Below are positions 1 through 10,634 of a stretch of 64,000 nt of DNA, in pieces. Position numbers and translations under genes: made by a program. The notes beneath the pieces were generated by a model, which was not told the origin of the DNA, did no database searches, and worked only from the letters and a program-made list of their open reading frames with translations. This stretch comes from Byssothecium circinans (taxonomy: Eukaryota; Ascomycota; Dothideomycetes; Pleosporales; Massarinaceae): the NCBI GenBank assembly GCA_010015675.1, contig ML976989.1, forward strand, positions 663,709 through 727,708, read 5' to 3'. The stretch's first letter is position 1, and every line of letters starts with the position of its first letter.

Positions 1-1112
1 TAGATAGATAGGAAGTCTACTTTGTCGACGTGGAAGACATGTTGGCGAGCGAGCTGCTGGATAGCTTGGCCGTACGCGCGCTTCAGAGGCGAGAAGCAGC
101 CCACATCTAGTGGCTGTAGTAGATGCGAGCTATAAGGTGGCATACAGAGGGTGATTATTCGATTCTCTGTACAGTACTAATCGAATTCAGGTGTAGCGTG
201 GCTGCTATGGCCGTCAACGATAAGCAGCCGGTAGGTGCCTATAGCGCGCTGCTTGGTACAGCTATCAAAGTGCTTCAGCCAGGTAAAGCCTAGCTGATTG
301 GTCGTCCAGCCATTATCGCTGACAGCGAGGATCTAGTTGGCAGGTATATCACGATACCAGGCTGCTTGGTGGAGCTTTCCAGCTAGGATAATAAACGGTG
401 GGATAGACTAGCCAGCAGCGCTCACCCCCTCAATCGCGGTAACCCACTGCTGGTTACCTGGCTGAATAGCGACTGCTTTGCCAATTGTGTCAGAGCTAGT
501 GACTACCTTTGACGTCGCAGCGATACCCATAGCGAAGCCAGTCTCATCAAAGTTGTAGGTATCCTGATCTAGTATCCCATAGTGGTGACGCGTGTCCTCA
601 ACGAGCTTAAACCAGGCCTGTATAGCTCTAGGATCTTCCGCTTTCGCGCGCTGTACGTCGCGCTTCCTATTCCACTTTGTCTGAAGCTCTGACTGAGCCT
701 GGATAAAGCGCGTTGCCTAGAGCTTGCCTAGGGGAGGAGAAGGAGGAGATTCGCCACGCGCTGCAACTAGAACGTCTGCCATTTGTCGTACGTCAATAAT
801 CTGGGGTGGAAATCCTCGTCGATCAAGGTCTAGTATCCATTAAACTAGAGACTGCTCCTCAGTAGGCGATAGCTTTCGGTTTGGTGGTCTAGTCTCATTC
901 TTTGGCTGTACACCTTGAAGGCGCCTCCGTAGAGTAGTTCTTGGTATATTATAGGCTGCTGCTAGCTTGCGCACAGATAATAGAGGGTTTGATTGAAAAG
1001 AGGCAACTGCAAGGCCTAATCGGCCTTCTTTTGAGAGCTTTTGGGCTTGTGGTTGTGGCGGCATGGTTGATGGGAGAGATGACTTTAGACGCGTCTTGGT
1101 GGGGTGGGCCAC
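1..1112 (-). pseudogene. Fot1/Pogo-type transposase, RIP-damaged and truncated at window edge
   Basis: The minus strand reads as one frame from about 1,112 down to position 1. The N-terminal piece (840-1112) has a psq/CENP-B-like helix-turn-helix (NPLLSVRKLAAAYNIPRTTL). Downstream is a DDE endonuclease: NFDETGF (about 534-558), LIVDGHSSH (about 206-222) and LLQPLDVG (about 95-115). The last two aspartates are 35 residues apart, the DD35D spacing of Fot1/Pogo elements. The frame has no indels but carries five in-frame stops, at 840-842, 717-719, 408-410, 333-335 and 177-179. Each is explained by a C-to-T change at a CpA site on one strand, the pattern of repeat-induced point mutation. The protein cannot be made. 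The 3' end of the element lies outside the window. Confidence 0.9.
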
Positions 1113-1136
1113 TTGCTGAGGCGGGCCACTTGCTGA
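1106..1136. repeat. 14-bp direct repeat next to the transposase start
   Basis: The motif gggccacttgctga occurs at 1106-1119 and again at 1123-1136, three bases apart. It lies just upstream of the transposase reading frame, so it may be a subterminal repeat of the Fot1-like element. The terminal inverted repeat could not be confirmed because the other end is outside the window. Confidence 0.55.
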
Positions 1137-1272
1137 TAAAACACGTTAGCACGTGCTATGACTAAGCGAGCAGTCTTGGCGCACACAAGCGAAAATTGTC
1201 GGCTAGTTCTTCCCATTTCCCACTGCAACGACAACCACATCCGACATCTCGACGACAGCACAAACCGTCACG

Positions 1273-1573
1273 ATGCCGGTAAGCACCTCGAAATACTTCA
1301 CGTTGCTTTTAATCGCTAATCCCAAACAGAGCCACAAGTCCTTCCGAACCAAGCAAAAGCTTGCCAAAGCTCAGAAGCAGAATCGCCCGATTCCCCAGTG
1401 GATCCGCCTGCGAACTGGCAACACCATCAGGTACGACGCTTCGCCCTAGCTCATCGTCTATTACGGACCTTGCGCTTTTTCATGCTGCAAGATGGGGAAC
1501 CTTGGGACTGACACGATACTTCAGGTACAACGCCAAGCGACGACATTGGCGCAAGACTCGCATCGGCATCTAA
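1273..1573 (+). CDS. RPL39: 60S ribosomal protein L39 (eL39)
   Basis: Three exons, 1273-1278, 1330-1430 and 1525-1573, encode a 51-aa basic protein. It starts [20 protein letters not shown] and ends [11 protein letters not shown], the full eL39 sequence and its usual length. eL39 lines the exit tunnel of the large ribosomal subunit. The first exon is only ATGCCG, followed by a gtaagc donor. The second intron (1431-1524) splits the isoleucine-arginine pair of the NTIRYNAKRR segment. This early, tiny first exon is typical of fungal ribosomal protein genes. The gene begins about 130 bp beyond the transposon remnant, so the decayed element sits in its upstream region. Confidence 0.97.
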
Positions 1574-2050
1574 ACGCCTCACCCCAACTTCCACTTTACC
1601 TTCCCTTCTTCTACGATTCCCGACCCCAGTACCACATGCTACGAACGAACAAACGAGCAACGTCACCTCGGGAACCGAAAATTTCAATCATGGCAAGCTA
1701 GTGGACGGTTAGCGGAGTGGCATCGATGGCGAGAGGGGAAATCAATGGGTGTATGCATGCATTTTTCACGACTTGAGGGGTGGGTCGGCGTCTTGTGTGG
1801 GCCGGACACTCTCTCTATGCTGGCGCTATGGGAAATGAAAATATGAAGGGTTAGGCAGTGAATATCATGGCACTTGCTAGTCCGAATACTACGTATATTT
1901 GTGGACTATGGTGATGTTGTGAGGGAAATAATGGTGTTTCTTTAACATATGGCCTATTGGGTGTGATTTCATGATGCTGCCTGCGGCGTCCAATGCGCCT
2001 GTGCTGGACGTTCTCCGCCTGTCGAGAACGTTCGTCTCACATGGCTGCTT
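1574..2050. other. Intergenic: convergent 3' ends of RPL39 and NTA1
   Basis: This 477-bp stretch separates two convergent genes and should hold both 3' UTRs. I see no further gene or structured element in it. Confidence 0.6.
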
Positions 2051-3192
2051 TTATGACTCCGCACCCCCGCTCTTGACCATGAACCTTGGCCTCTCGCTTA
2101 AATCCACCGTTAAACACTTCTCCTCGCTCTTCCCAGCTGTCTGAAAAAGGCTCACTGCACCCCCTTCAATCTTGATAACAGTACTACTTCCAGCATAACA
2201 CACGCCTTTCTCCATTCCGGAGCGATTTGCGAGCACCACATACGTCGCCCCTTCAACATCCTTACTTCTCTCCACCACAGGTTGAAACCGCTCAACCCAA
2301 TATGCGATTGTGGCTACATCAGGGCTAGTCGGATCTTGCACTAGTTCTTCAGGACTCAGATGGCAGAGCCAGGCCATAGATACGCAGATGAGCGGTGGCA
2401 AGGTACCGGGAGGGATATGTGGAGAATTGAGGGCTGCATTGGCGAATTCGTAGGCGGACCAAGGAGCGAGAAAACGATGGGGATTGATATCCATACATAT
2501 ACCATGTGTGACGGGGCCGAGGGTGCCGAGCATTCCGGTGTAGAATGTTGAGGTAGGTTCGGAGGACCATGTTTCGTCTGTGTAGTAGAGGAATGTTTTG
2601 CGATAGTTTGTAAGGATTGTGCCAGCAGGGGAGACTGTCACTGTGGAATTGTCTGCTCAAGTCAGTACGTACTGACTGGTAGAAGAGGAGATGTATATTG
2701 AACTTACACTGAGTCTTCGGTTCGGTAGTGGTGACCTCAGGGTAGCCGATCGTGACGTGACAAGCGTAGTGCTTTGCTACTTGGATGGCCCATTGGGTGC
2801 TTATGCCTGCTGTTGTGGGCTCGAGAAATGGCTGTATTTCTTCTAGGGAGTGGAAGTTGTAGCCTGAGTTTTATTAGCAGAGACCTTCTGGCTTTTATGC
2901 AATGTTTATAAGGCACAGTCTTCCAGATGTCAACAGGGTTGGCATCGACAACTCCACGTGATCAAGATAGGTCCACGGGGTTCGAAATCCAGAAATTCCT
3001 CGTTCTTCTTGAACACAGCAAACGAAGCGTCACAAAATTAGATGGAAACTTACCCGAGAAGGCCATTTCAGGAAGAACAAGCCATTCCAGATCTGTCGGT
3101 ATTCGGGTCTTCCGAAGTAGCTCATCCGCCCGGCGAATATTGTCTCCCACCTTGCCCACTTCTGGGGCGAATTGAAGGAGTGCAACCTTCAT
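2051..3192 (-). CDS. NTA1: Protein N-terminal asparagine/glutamine amidohydrolase
   Basis: Three exons (3054-3192, 2708-2863, 2051-2652) give a 298-aa carbon-nitrogen hydrolase. The nitrilase catalytic triad is visible: Glu in LPEMAFSG, Lys in NYRKTFLYYTDE and Cys in HGICMDINPHRF. The GICMDINP..F..PW..YEFA block is characteristic of Nta1 rather than of other nitrilases. Nta1 deamidates N-terminal Asn and Gln to Asp and Glu, the first step of the tertiary branch of the Arg/N-degron pathway. The first intron directly follows the catalytic-Glu motif. Both junctions keep phase and use gtaag donors. The gene is divergent from COQ8 with about 430 bp between start codons. Confidence 0.9.
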
Positions 3193-3623
3193 GATGTAAA
3201 CCAGGCGCTTTGTCCAGGCTGGGAGTATAATTAGACGTTGCTGTTCTGATCGCTCGCAAAGTTTGCCAAGGTAGGTAGTTGTGCTGGGTGTGCAGCAGGT
3301 TATGCCCAGTTGTACGCAAACGGCACAGATTGGGCAAACGAAGGCCGAGAGACGTGAAAAACTGAATGGAAATTGACCCCCAATCGAACCAAAATCCCCC
3401 TCTCTATCGTGCCAAAGAGTGAATGAAGTGGGTGTCCTTGCCCGGTCTAAAAGGGCTTGGAATAGGTGTGCCCAATCATGTGTAACTTCAGATTAAGCTT
3501 AACTGCAATAAGCTATGACGCTATCGGCTTTTCAAAGACTCCGATGTCTTCACATCTCGTTCTAGGTTACTCGAGACTTCTACAACCGTCAATTCGATGC
3601 GATAATCTTTGCTTCTTGGTGCA
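3193..3623. promoter_or_regulatory. Divergent promoter region, NTA1 / COQ8
   Basis: The 431-bp interval between two divergently oriented start codons must hold both promoters. No clear TATA box or other motif was picked out. Confidence 0.5.
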
Positions 3624-6377
3624 ATGGCAGGCCGACGGCTGATCGATGCCGCGAAGCTGTTCAATGCCTCCAAATCTATCGCCCAGCAGCACATCAAGGT
3701 GCGCTCGCAGCAACTCGATGTCTACAGCAAGACCTCGACCCTTGCCAAAGCGGCGAAGAAGCAGACGGATCGCATAACGCTTACGCTGGAAGCTGTGCTC
3801 GCGCTGTCGAAACGGTTGAACGAGGAAGCCCCGAAATACGCTTCCGCTGCTGCGCAACGAGCTGCCACCGGTTTCCAGAATGGCGACGTACCGCGGACGG
3901 ATACCGTGAAGGCAGAAGAGGCTGAGCAGGGCACAAAAAAGCGGTCAGAGCAAGATCATCACGATACTCAGCCGTACAGTAACACACAGGCTGGAAGAGT
4001 GGAGGAAGGAGAGCTGGGGATAAGGCAAGAAAAGGCGAAGCAGTCCCCTCTGCCAGATGGGACGATACCTTCTCCTAGAGTCACTTTGGAGGATGATGCG
4101 AAGGGACAGGACACATTCTCGGAGCGGCCGGTTCCGGAGGCTCCAAAAGAACCATTGGCACAAGATGGCATACGGCCTGTCGCATCGAAGGCTTCGACAA
4201 TACCGCTACCGGGACAGCCGGCCGGCTCGCCTATAACAAAAGCCGAAGGATACTCAGCGAGCATTCCATCCCACGCGGACGAGCCTGATAGACCACCTCC
4301 GTCTCCTCGAGACCGAAAGCTGCGGGAAGGGCACGATAGTGATGTCTTTTACACGAGGTCTGTAGAATCTAAGCCAACTGAATCGTCATCGCCGCAGTCG
4401 CAAATACCCCAGTACACAGAAAGCAGACAAGAAAGTGATGATCACGTACGGGATGGGCAACTGAATCAGGAGGTATACTATGCGGTTCCAGAGCCTACGC
4501 CAGAACAGCTCCAGAGAGAGGAACTGCCACACAAAGTCGCCGTGCCTGAAAAAGGAGATTTACCTAAAGGCATCAATACGGACATCTTTCATTCCCCGCG
4601 GATAGCGAAGATGCTGGGAGGTAATCCGTACAAGAGGAAAGGTCACTTAAACATGGAGCGCGCTGCACAAACGCCGATTGATCACACAAAGACTGCACAG
4701 GGCCATGATCAGGACACCTTCAACGTACGAAGAAGCGAGCAAAGCAAGGCATCGGTTTCAGAGGAGCCTGTGCAGCCTATACGGCCAACCCAGTCAGAAC
4801 AAGCTGCCACAACTGAAAAGGAAATGCACGACTTCGCTTCTGAGCTCGCAAAGGATGCGGAGTCGGCTTCCTCTCCAATCTCGGAAGTGGGTAGTCTCCC
4901 TCACATCAGTGTTGGAGTATGCTGATATACTGACAGTACACGCGCAGATTTCCGGAGAGATAAGCACCGAGCCCACAAACGCACGATACGAGCTACGAGA
5001 GTCACGAGTACCATCATCACGCTTCGGGCGACTATGGCAATACGCTGGACTTGGCACCAGCATGGCTTTCGGAGCTGTTGGAGAGAGCCTTCGACGAGTG
5101 ACTGGCAGTGCAGCGGCATCCGGTGGTTCGCTGATGCTGAGTCCTGGAAATATGGAGATTTTGGTGGTGAAATTATCCCGGATGCGCGGGGCTGCCCTCA
5201 AGCTGGGGCAGATTATCAGCTTCCAAGGTCAGTCATCTCTGGGGCTCTATAAGGCGTGCTTTGACCCTGTGTAGACATTAAGATGCTACCTCCAGCCATA
5301 CATGAAGTCCTGCAGCGAGTGCAAGATAGTGCAGACTACATGCCCGCATCACAGCGAAACAAAGTGCTTGCAAGTAACCTTGGCTCGGACTGGAGAGACC
5401 TCTTCGATTCATTCGGCGAAGTGCCCATCGCAGCTGCCTCTATCGGCCAAGTTCACAAGGCCGTCCTAAAGTCGACCAAACAGACTGTCGCTGTCAAGGT
5501 GCAGTACCCCGGAGTCGCGAATTCAATCGATTCCGACTTGAACAACCTCTCTATCTTGCTCACTGCATCACGTCTTTTGCCCAAAGGTCTCTTCCTTGAT
5601 AAGACCATCGCTAATGCTCGAACCGAGCTAGCCTGGGAATGTGACTACCTGCGTGAAGCAGAATGGCAAACACGTTTCCGAGAGGCTCTTGCCGACGACA
5701 CAGACGCCTTCGTGGTGCCCAAAGTCTTTCCCGAAGCCAGCGGTCGCGAAGTCCTCACTGCCGACTTTGTATCAGGAACGGGTGTCGCAAAGCTCCCGTC
5801 ACTTAGCCAAGAGAAGCGCGACTGGATCGGGACACAGATCTTGCGTCTTTCATTACGCGAGATCGTAGAATTCAAGTTCATGCAAACCGATCCTAATTGG
5901 ACAAACTTCCTCTACAACGAGGAAGACAACAAAATCGAGCTCCTGGACTTTGGTGCTTCTCGCGCCTACCCAGATGAATTCGTAGAACCGTACATCAAAG
6001 TTCTCATCGCGGCTTCCAAAAACGACAAGAGCGCTATTCGCGATCTCTCCATCCAGCTCGGTTACTTGACTGGCGCCGAATCGTCCGCTATGCTCGAGGC
6101 ACATATTCAATCCGTTCTCACGCTCGCTGAACCCTTCTCTGGCAACGGCCCCGATATCTACGATTTCAGAGATCAGACAATCACAGATAGAGTGAGAAGC
6201 TTGATCCCTGTCATGGTGAAGGAAAGACTTGCGCCTCCACCTGAGGAGACATACAGCTTGCACAGAAAGTTGAGTGGAGCTTTCTTGCTTTGCGCTCGAT
6301 TAGGTAGTCGAGTGCCTTGCAAGGAGCTGTTTGAGAAAGCTGTTGAAGTCTATCGCTCTGGTGGAAAGGTAAAATAA
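3624..6377 (+). CDS. COQ8: Mitochondrial atypical kinase COQ8 (ABC1/ADCK family)
   Basis: Three exons (3624-4886, 4948-5227, 5275-6377) encode 881 aa. COQ8 is a UbiB-family atypical kinase/ATPase of the inner mitochondrial membrane that supports the coenzyme Q biosynthetic complex. Visible hallmarks are the KxGQ motif (ALKLGQIISFQ, about residue 505), the Ala-rich loop IAAASIGQVHKA, the ion-pair lysine in VAVKVQYPG, the DPNWTNFLYN loop and LLDFGASR (DFG). The N-terminus, MAGRRLIDAAKLFNASKS, suits a mitochondrial helix. The start chosen is the first ATG in frame. The protein is long for COQ8: roughly residues 80-420 are hydrophilic and disordered, with a recurring Asp-x-Phe motif. The second intron falls inside the conserved FQD..MLPP segment. 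Confidence 0.95.
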
Positions 6378-6831
6378 TGGAGGTAGAAGGTAGGGCCAAG
6401 GTAACGAGGAATGTAAGTTATATATTGTATCATAGTGTACATACCTTATCGATCACATGAACATTCCAATGCTGCACCTGGAAACTGGTAAGGCATTGGA
6501 ATGCGTTCCCACTACCCCCACGTATTCATACTGCTGTCCTATTACACCGTCTTGTTTCTGCGTTTCGTTGTCCGCAAACATCATTGTCGCCTGAGAGCCA
6601 CACCTCTTCACACGTTTTCTTTGTTCAAGACATACTACCAATCGACCGGCTTCCACAATGGCGCCGACGTCTTTCGCTTCTGCCCTCTCACACCTGCTTC
6701 TGCACCCCTGTTGCAACACTTCGGATATTTCGCCACGCTCATCAGCCGTGGGTCGGAACAACAGAGCGGCGTTACATGTTCAGCAGACGGTGTATGATCA
6801 GTACGAGAGGAGATTATTTCTGCGACCAATC
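6378..6831. promoter_or_regulatory. COQ8 3' region and promoter of the Rpb12-like gene
   Basis: About 450 bp between two genes in the same direction. An in-frame ATG at 6658 would lengthen the next protein by 58 aa. That extension is Cys/Ser-rich and unlike the acidic body of the protein, so I treat it as 5' leader. Confidence 0.4.
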
Positions 6832-7617
6832 ATGCCGCCCACTACTCGGAGACAGAGTCGTTTGGGGAGTGTTGAGGAGGCGGTAGAAGTAAGACAAGGT
6901 CTTATTGCTCCAGTTGATCCACATGAGAGGGGAGATGTCAAGATGGATGAAGTTGAGGTGATGGAAGAGGAGATGGAAAGGAGAGAAGCGACGGGGGAGG
7001 AACCCATACTGGAAACAGAGGACGGAGATGAGGACGATGCGTATGAGAGGGAGATGATTGAGGCGCTGAATCGGAGCGATGATGATGCTGAAGGTACACT
7101 GCGTTTGCGAGATGGACATGAAAGATCGCACTGCTAACTAGGTGCAGAAGCTCATAATGATACAACGGAAGAAGAGGCAGACGAGGAAAGCACCGTAGCC
7201 GACGAAGATGAAGATTCTGCCCCATCAATCTCGTCTCGAGATCACGACTCTGGTCTCGAAGAAATAAGAAACGACACATCGACCACGACCAACGCCGCTC
7301 TAACTTCCATACCCGCAGTCGCTCCCGGCACTAACCCTTTCAACGATGGAGCTTATCCACGCGCCGACGCCTGGGGAGTGGAACCCAGACCCCCCACGGC
7401 ACCCACAACTACATTGGTTCAAAATTCTTATGCAACGGATTTCCAGACTCCACGCCAATCTTACCGGATGTTATACAAGTGTGCGGGGTTCGGCGAGAAA
7501 GGGTGTGAGGCCGAATTCGAGTTGACGGATAAGGACGAACTAAGGTGTGTGGTATGTAGGGGCAGGGGTGTCCTAAAGGTGAGGACGAAGAGAATGGTGC
7601 AGTTTGAAGCTAGGTAG
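6832..7617 (+). CDS. Rpb12/RPABC4-like zinc-ribbon protein with acidic N-terminal extension
   Basis: Two exons (6832-7093 and 7148-7617) encode 243 aa. The last ~50 residues match Rpb12, the smallest shared subunit of RNA polymerases I, II and III, with the family ending RTKRMVQFEAR preceded by RCVVC. The rest, about 190 aa, is Glu/Asp-rich and disordered, whereas Rpb12 is normally about 70 aa. The first zinc half-site is also odd: instead of CxxC there is C-x7-C (KCAGFGEKGC). It may therefore be a divergent paralogue rather than the core subunit. An upstream in-frame ATG at 6658 would give 301 aa. Splicing of the 54-bp intron keeps the frame (gtacac donor, gtgcag acceptor). Confidence 0.75.
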
Positions 7618-8218
7618 GTTTAGGGAAGAGAAATGGGGATACTGCAGAGCTCAGTTCATTAACGATTTCAAGTATGTTTTAGAGTATGTTTCCATGCATG
7701 TGATGTGTAGTAACTGGGGACTTTTGATACTGACTCAATAGAAGGTCGTCCACTCTGTCGGTAATGTGACGAACTTGCACTTGCTGTGTGATACAGCACG
7801 GATGATAAAAGGGATGCCCTTGTTTATAACGACAGTGGGGAATGCCAAGACCCTTTGGGAAGTATTTAGATATAGTGTTTGCCAGCCTCAAGCTCACCCC
7901 AATGATAGTTGACTCTTCGGATCTCCATCGGATGGCAGTAAAGGGTTCGGGTTCGCCCTTGTAGGCAATTGGACAATCCATTCCCCCGCAAGATCCCCGT
8001 CGGCGAGGGAGCTTGGGCCAATAACAGCAGGGATTAGACAAGATTGTCCCGAGAAACACTGGACATCTCGGCGCACCTACTAATGTCTCTGGCCGAGTCC
8101 ACATAATAATGTCCCTCACGGGGTCCTCAAGCGCAATGTGATAGTAAACTCCAGTCAAACCCATTTCTTTTCTTTCAATCCTCTTGCGACCTCTTTTTTC
8201 GAAGAAAGAAGCGTCAAA
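7618..8218. other. Intergenic between Rpb12-like gene and CDF transporter
   Basis: This 600-bp interval holds the Rpb12-like 3' UTR and the CDF transporter promoter. A 189-codon open frame on the opposite strand (7679-8248) runs through it and over the CDF start. It shows no recognisable family, so I do not call it a gene. Confidence 0.5.
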
Positions 8219-10172
8219 ATGGTCGATAATCCGCGCTCGCCGGGCCATTCGCCCTCGTGCACCATTCCTCGATCAGCAAGCACGCCGCGCCTAGGCAGCT
8301 TCAAGAACTCAATGTTGATTCCTCTGGGTGGCGATTCCAGCGCACTCACCACGCGCGGGCAGAACCTACCCAATCTCCTCTCGAGGCGGCCGTCCACGTT
8401 GAGGAGTTCCGAGAGAAGAGGGAGTATGGAGAGTGACGACGATATAGAGAGTTTTCGGCACGGGTTGATGATGGGGTTTGAGAGGGATAAGGAGGCAGAG
8501 AGGCGCATGAGCTTGGGTGCTGCAGCACTGAATACGCCGCAGATGCGCAGTATGAGGTTGATTGGGAGCTCGAATCCGAGGTACAAGTGGGAGCGGTATT
8601 ACAAAACGGAGGAGGAACTGAAGAGGATGAAGAAACCCATGTGAGTTAGTACGCCTGATCCAAAGAGGCTTGTGCTGATCAGAGAAGACAACAGTACTAC
8701 GAGCGAAACAACTATCTCCTCCAACATTACATGTACATCGACCGCGTCCTCGATTCCTCACTCCCCCACCACCTTATCCAAGAATACAGCTCCCTCGAAT
8801 CCGGCCATGTAAAAATCCCCTCCACCATCGCCGAAGAATCACAATCGCAGTCGCAAGTCTCCACCGCGGGTGGCCTCACACCAGGCGGAAGCAGCAATAC
8901 GAGCAGTACACCCGTCAGCGGAACCTCGTCGGGCAGCAACGGCACCCACGTCAAGGTCAAACGCACACCCAAGAACCTCTACAAAGTCCCTGAGGAGGAT
9001 GAGAACACCCCTCTCCTGCGACAAGACAGTTCGGACGATGAAGAAGAGAGCATTGAGTCGCCGCGCATCAATCCACCGTACTGGGAGCCAGAAGAGGAAG
9101 AAAACACCGAGAGTCCGATTGTGAAACTCGCCATCTACGTCAACCTCGCCGCCAATACCGCCCTCCTCATCCTCAAAGTCATCGCCGCAGTGATGACTTC
9201 TTCACTCTCCGTCATCGCTTCTCTCGTCGACGCAGCCCTCGATTTCCTCTCAACAGCAATCGTGTGGTTTACGTCTTGGATGATCGCGCGTCAGGATCGC
9301 TACTCATATCCTGTCGGACGGCGGCGTCTCGAGCCCATCGGTGTTCTCGTATTCTCGGTGATTATGATCACTAGTTTCTTCCAAGTGGCGATCGAGGCCT
9401 TTAGTAGACTGAACGGAAACGATCGGACGGTTGTGCAGTTGACGGTGCCAGCAGTTGCAATTATGGGCAGTACAGTCGTCATCAAGGGCCTTTGTTGGCT
9501 TTGGTGTAGGCTGATTAGGAATTCGAGCGTGCAGGCTCTGGCACAGGATGCGCAGACTGATGTTGTTTTCAACACCTTCAGTATCATCTTTCCTCTCGGT
9601 GAGTCTCTTCTTCTAAACCCATTTCCGACCTCTCGCAGCGCTTTCCAATATGTAAATTTTGTGAAGTGCCGCAAGACTAAGCCCTGTGCTTCTCTGAAGT
9701 ACGGGCACTAACATTTTACAGTGGGATATTTTGCACACGTATGGTGGCTCGATCCCCTCGGTGGTCTTCTCCTCTCCCTCTACGTCATCATCAACTGGTC
9801 CTCAACATCAGCAACGCATATTCGCAACCTCACTGGCGCAGCCTCCACCGCCGATGAACGGAACATCTTGCTCTACCTTACAATGCGATTCGCCAAGACG
9901 ATCAAGCAGATCCAGGGTATCGAGGCATACCATGCTGGTGACAAGCTCAACGTGGAAGTCGATATTGTAGTGGACGAAAATATCAGTCTCAGAGATAGTC
10001 ATGACCTGGGCGAGTCTCTGCAATACGTTCTAGGTAAGCTAGTGAAGTGGGGAGAGTGGTAAGGGCCAGAAGCTAACAGTGAACAGAAAGCGTACCGTAT
10101 GTTGATCGAGCGTTTGTACATATTGATTACACGGGGTATAATCTGCCAACGCATATGTCGCAGCAAGAATAG
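8219..10172 (+). CDS. Cation diffusion facilitator (CDF) metal transporter, Mn-type motifs
   Basis: Four exons (8219-8640, 8685-9598, 9722-10033, 10087-10172) encode 577 aa. A long Ser-rich cytosolic N-terminus (about 280 aa) precedes the CDF membrane domain. The metal sites are DxxxD in both relevant helices: SLVDAALDFLS and LAQDAQTDVVFN. DxxxD in both positions is the Mn-CDF signature, versus HxxxD in Zn-CDFs. The VGRRRLEPIGVLVFS loop and GGLLLSLYVI helix follow, then a C-terminal ferredoxin-like domain (VEVDIVVDENISLRDSHDLGE). The first intron's acceptor is the least certain: 8684 is chosen because the nearer-consensus 8694 breaks the frame. I infer manganese export or Golgi/vacuolar loading. 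Confidence 0.88.
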
Positions 10173-10634
10173 GCAAGGGGGAATCAGTCATAGAGTTTGG
10201 GTGGATGGCGGTGTCAAAAAGTTCAAGGTAGCCATTGTTGTATTCTGTAATTCAATGGAGCCTCGCTGCAGCGTTTTGCCAGCAATACAGTCTTCGTGGC
10301 TTTTGCATGTCCTTGTTGTTCAATGCTGATAGACCGGACGTACAGGTGATCAGGAGGCCATGCTGTCCAAGGATGGGAGTGGGTAGACGCGTGAATCAAG
10401 TATCATGGCAGACTTCGTACAACTTGTACGCAGTATTCACAAGACCTGCTGCCCTGACTATCAATACTAGACAACACACATCCATTACCCACCATCAAGA
10501 GAACCCTACTGGCCCCTTACTATCCACACATACTCCCATCAACCACACAATCCGAAACGCCAGTCCAACACTACCTACGCACTTACCCGCATCTCTTCCC
10601 CAACCAAGTTCCCCTTCCACCCACACAAAGAGCC
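10173..10634. other. Intergenic, C-rich toward the P-loop gene
   Basis: About 460 bp holding the CDF 3' UTR and the promoter of the next gene. From about 10,480 the plus strand becomes strongly C/A-rich, continuing into the coding region. No gene is seen. Confidence 0.5.

Noticed and set aside
6658..6831. Upstream in-frame ATG for the Rpb12-like gene
   Set aside because: The added 58 aa differ in composition from the acidic body and show no similarity; treated as leader.
7679..8248. 189-codon minus-strand open frame
   Set aside because: It runs antisense over the CDF start, shows no family features, and its Cys/Pro-rich composition looks like chance.
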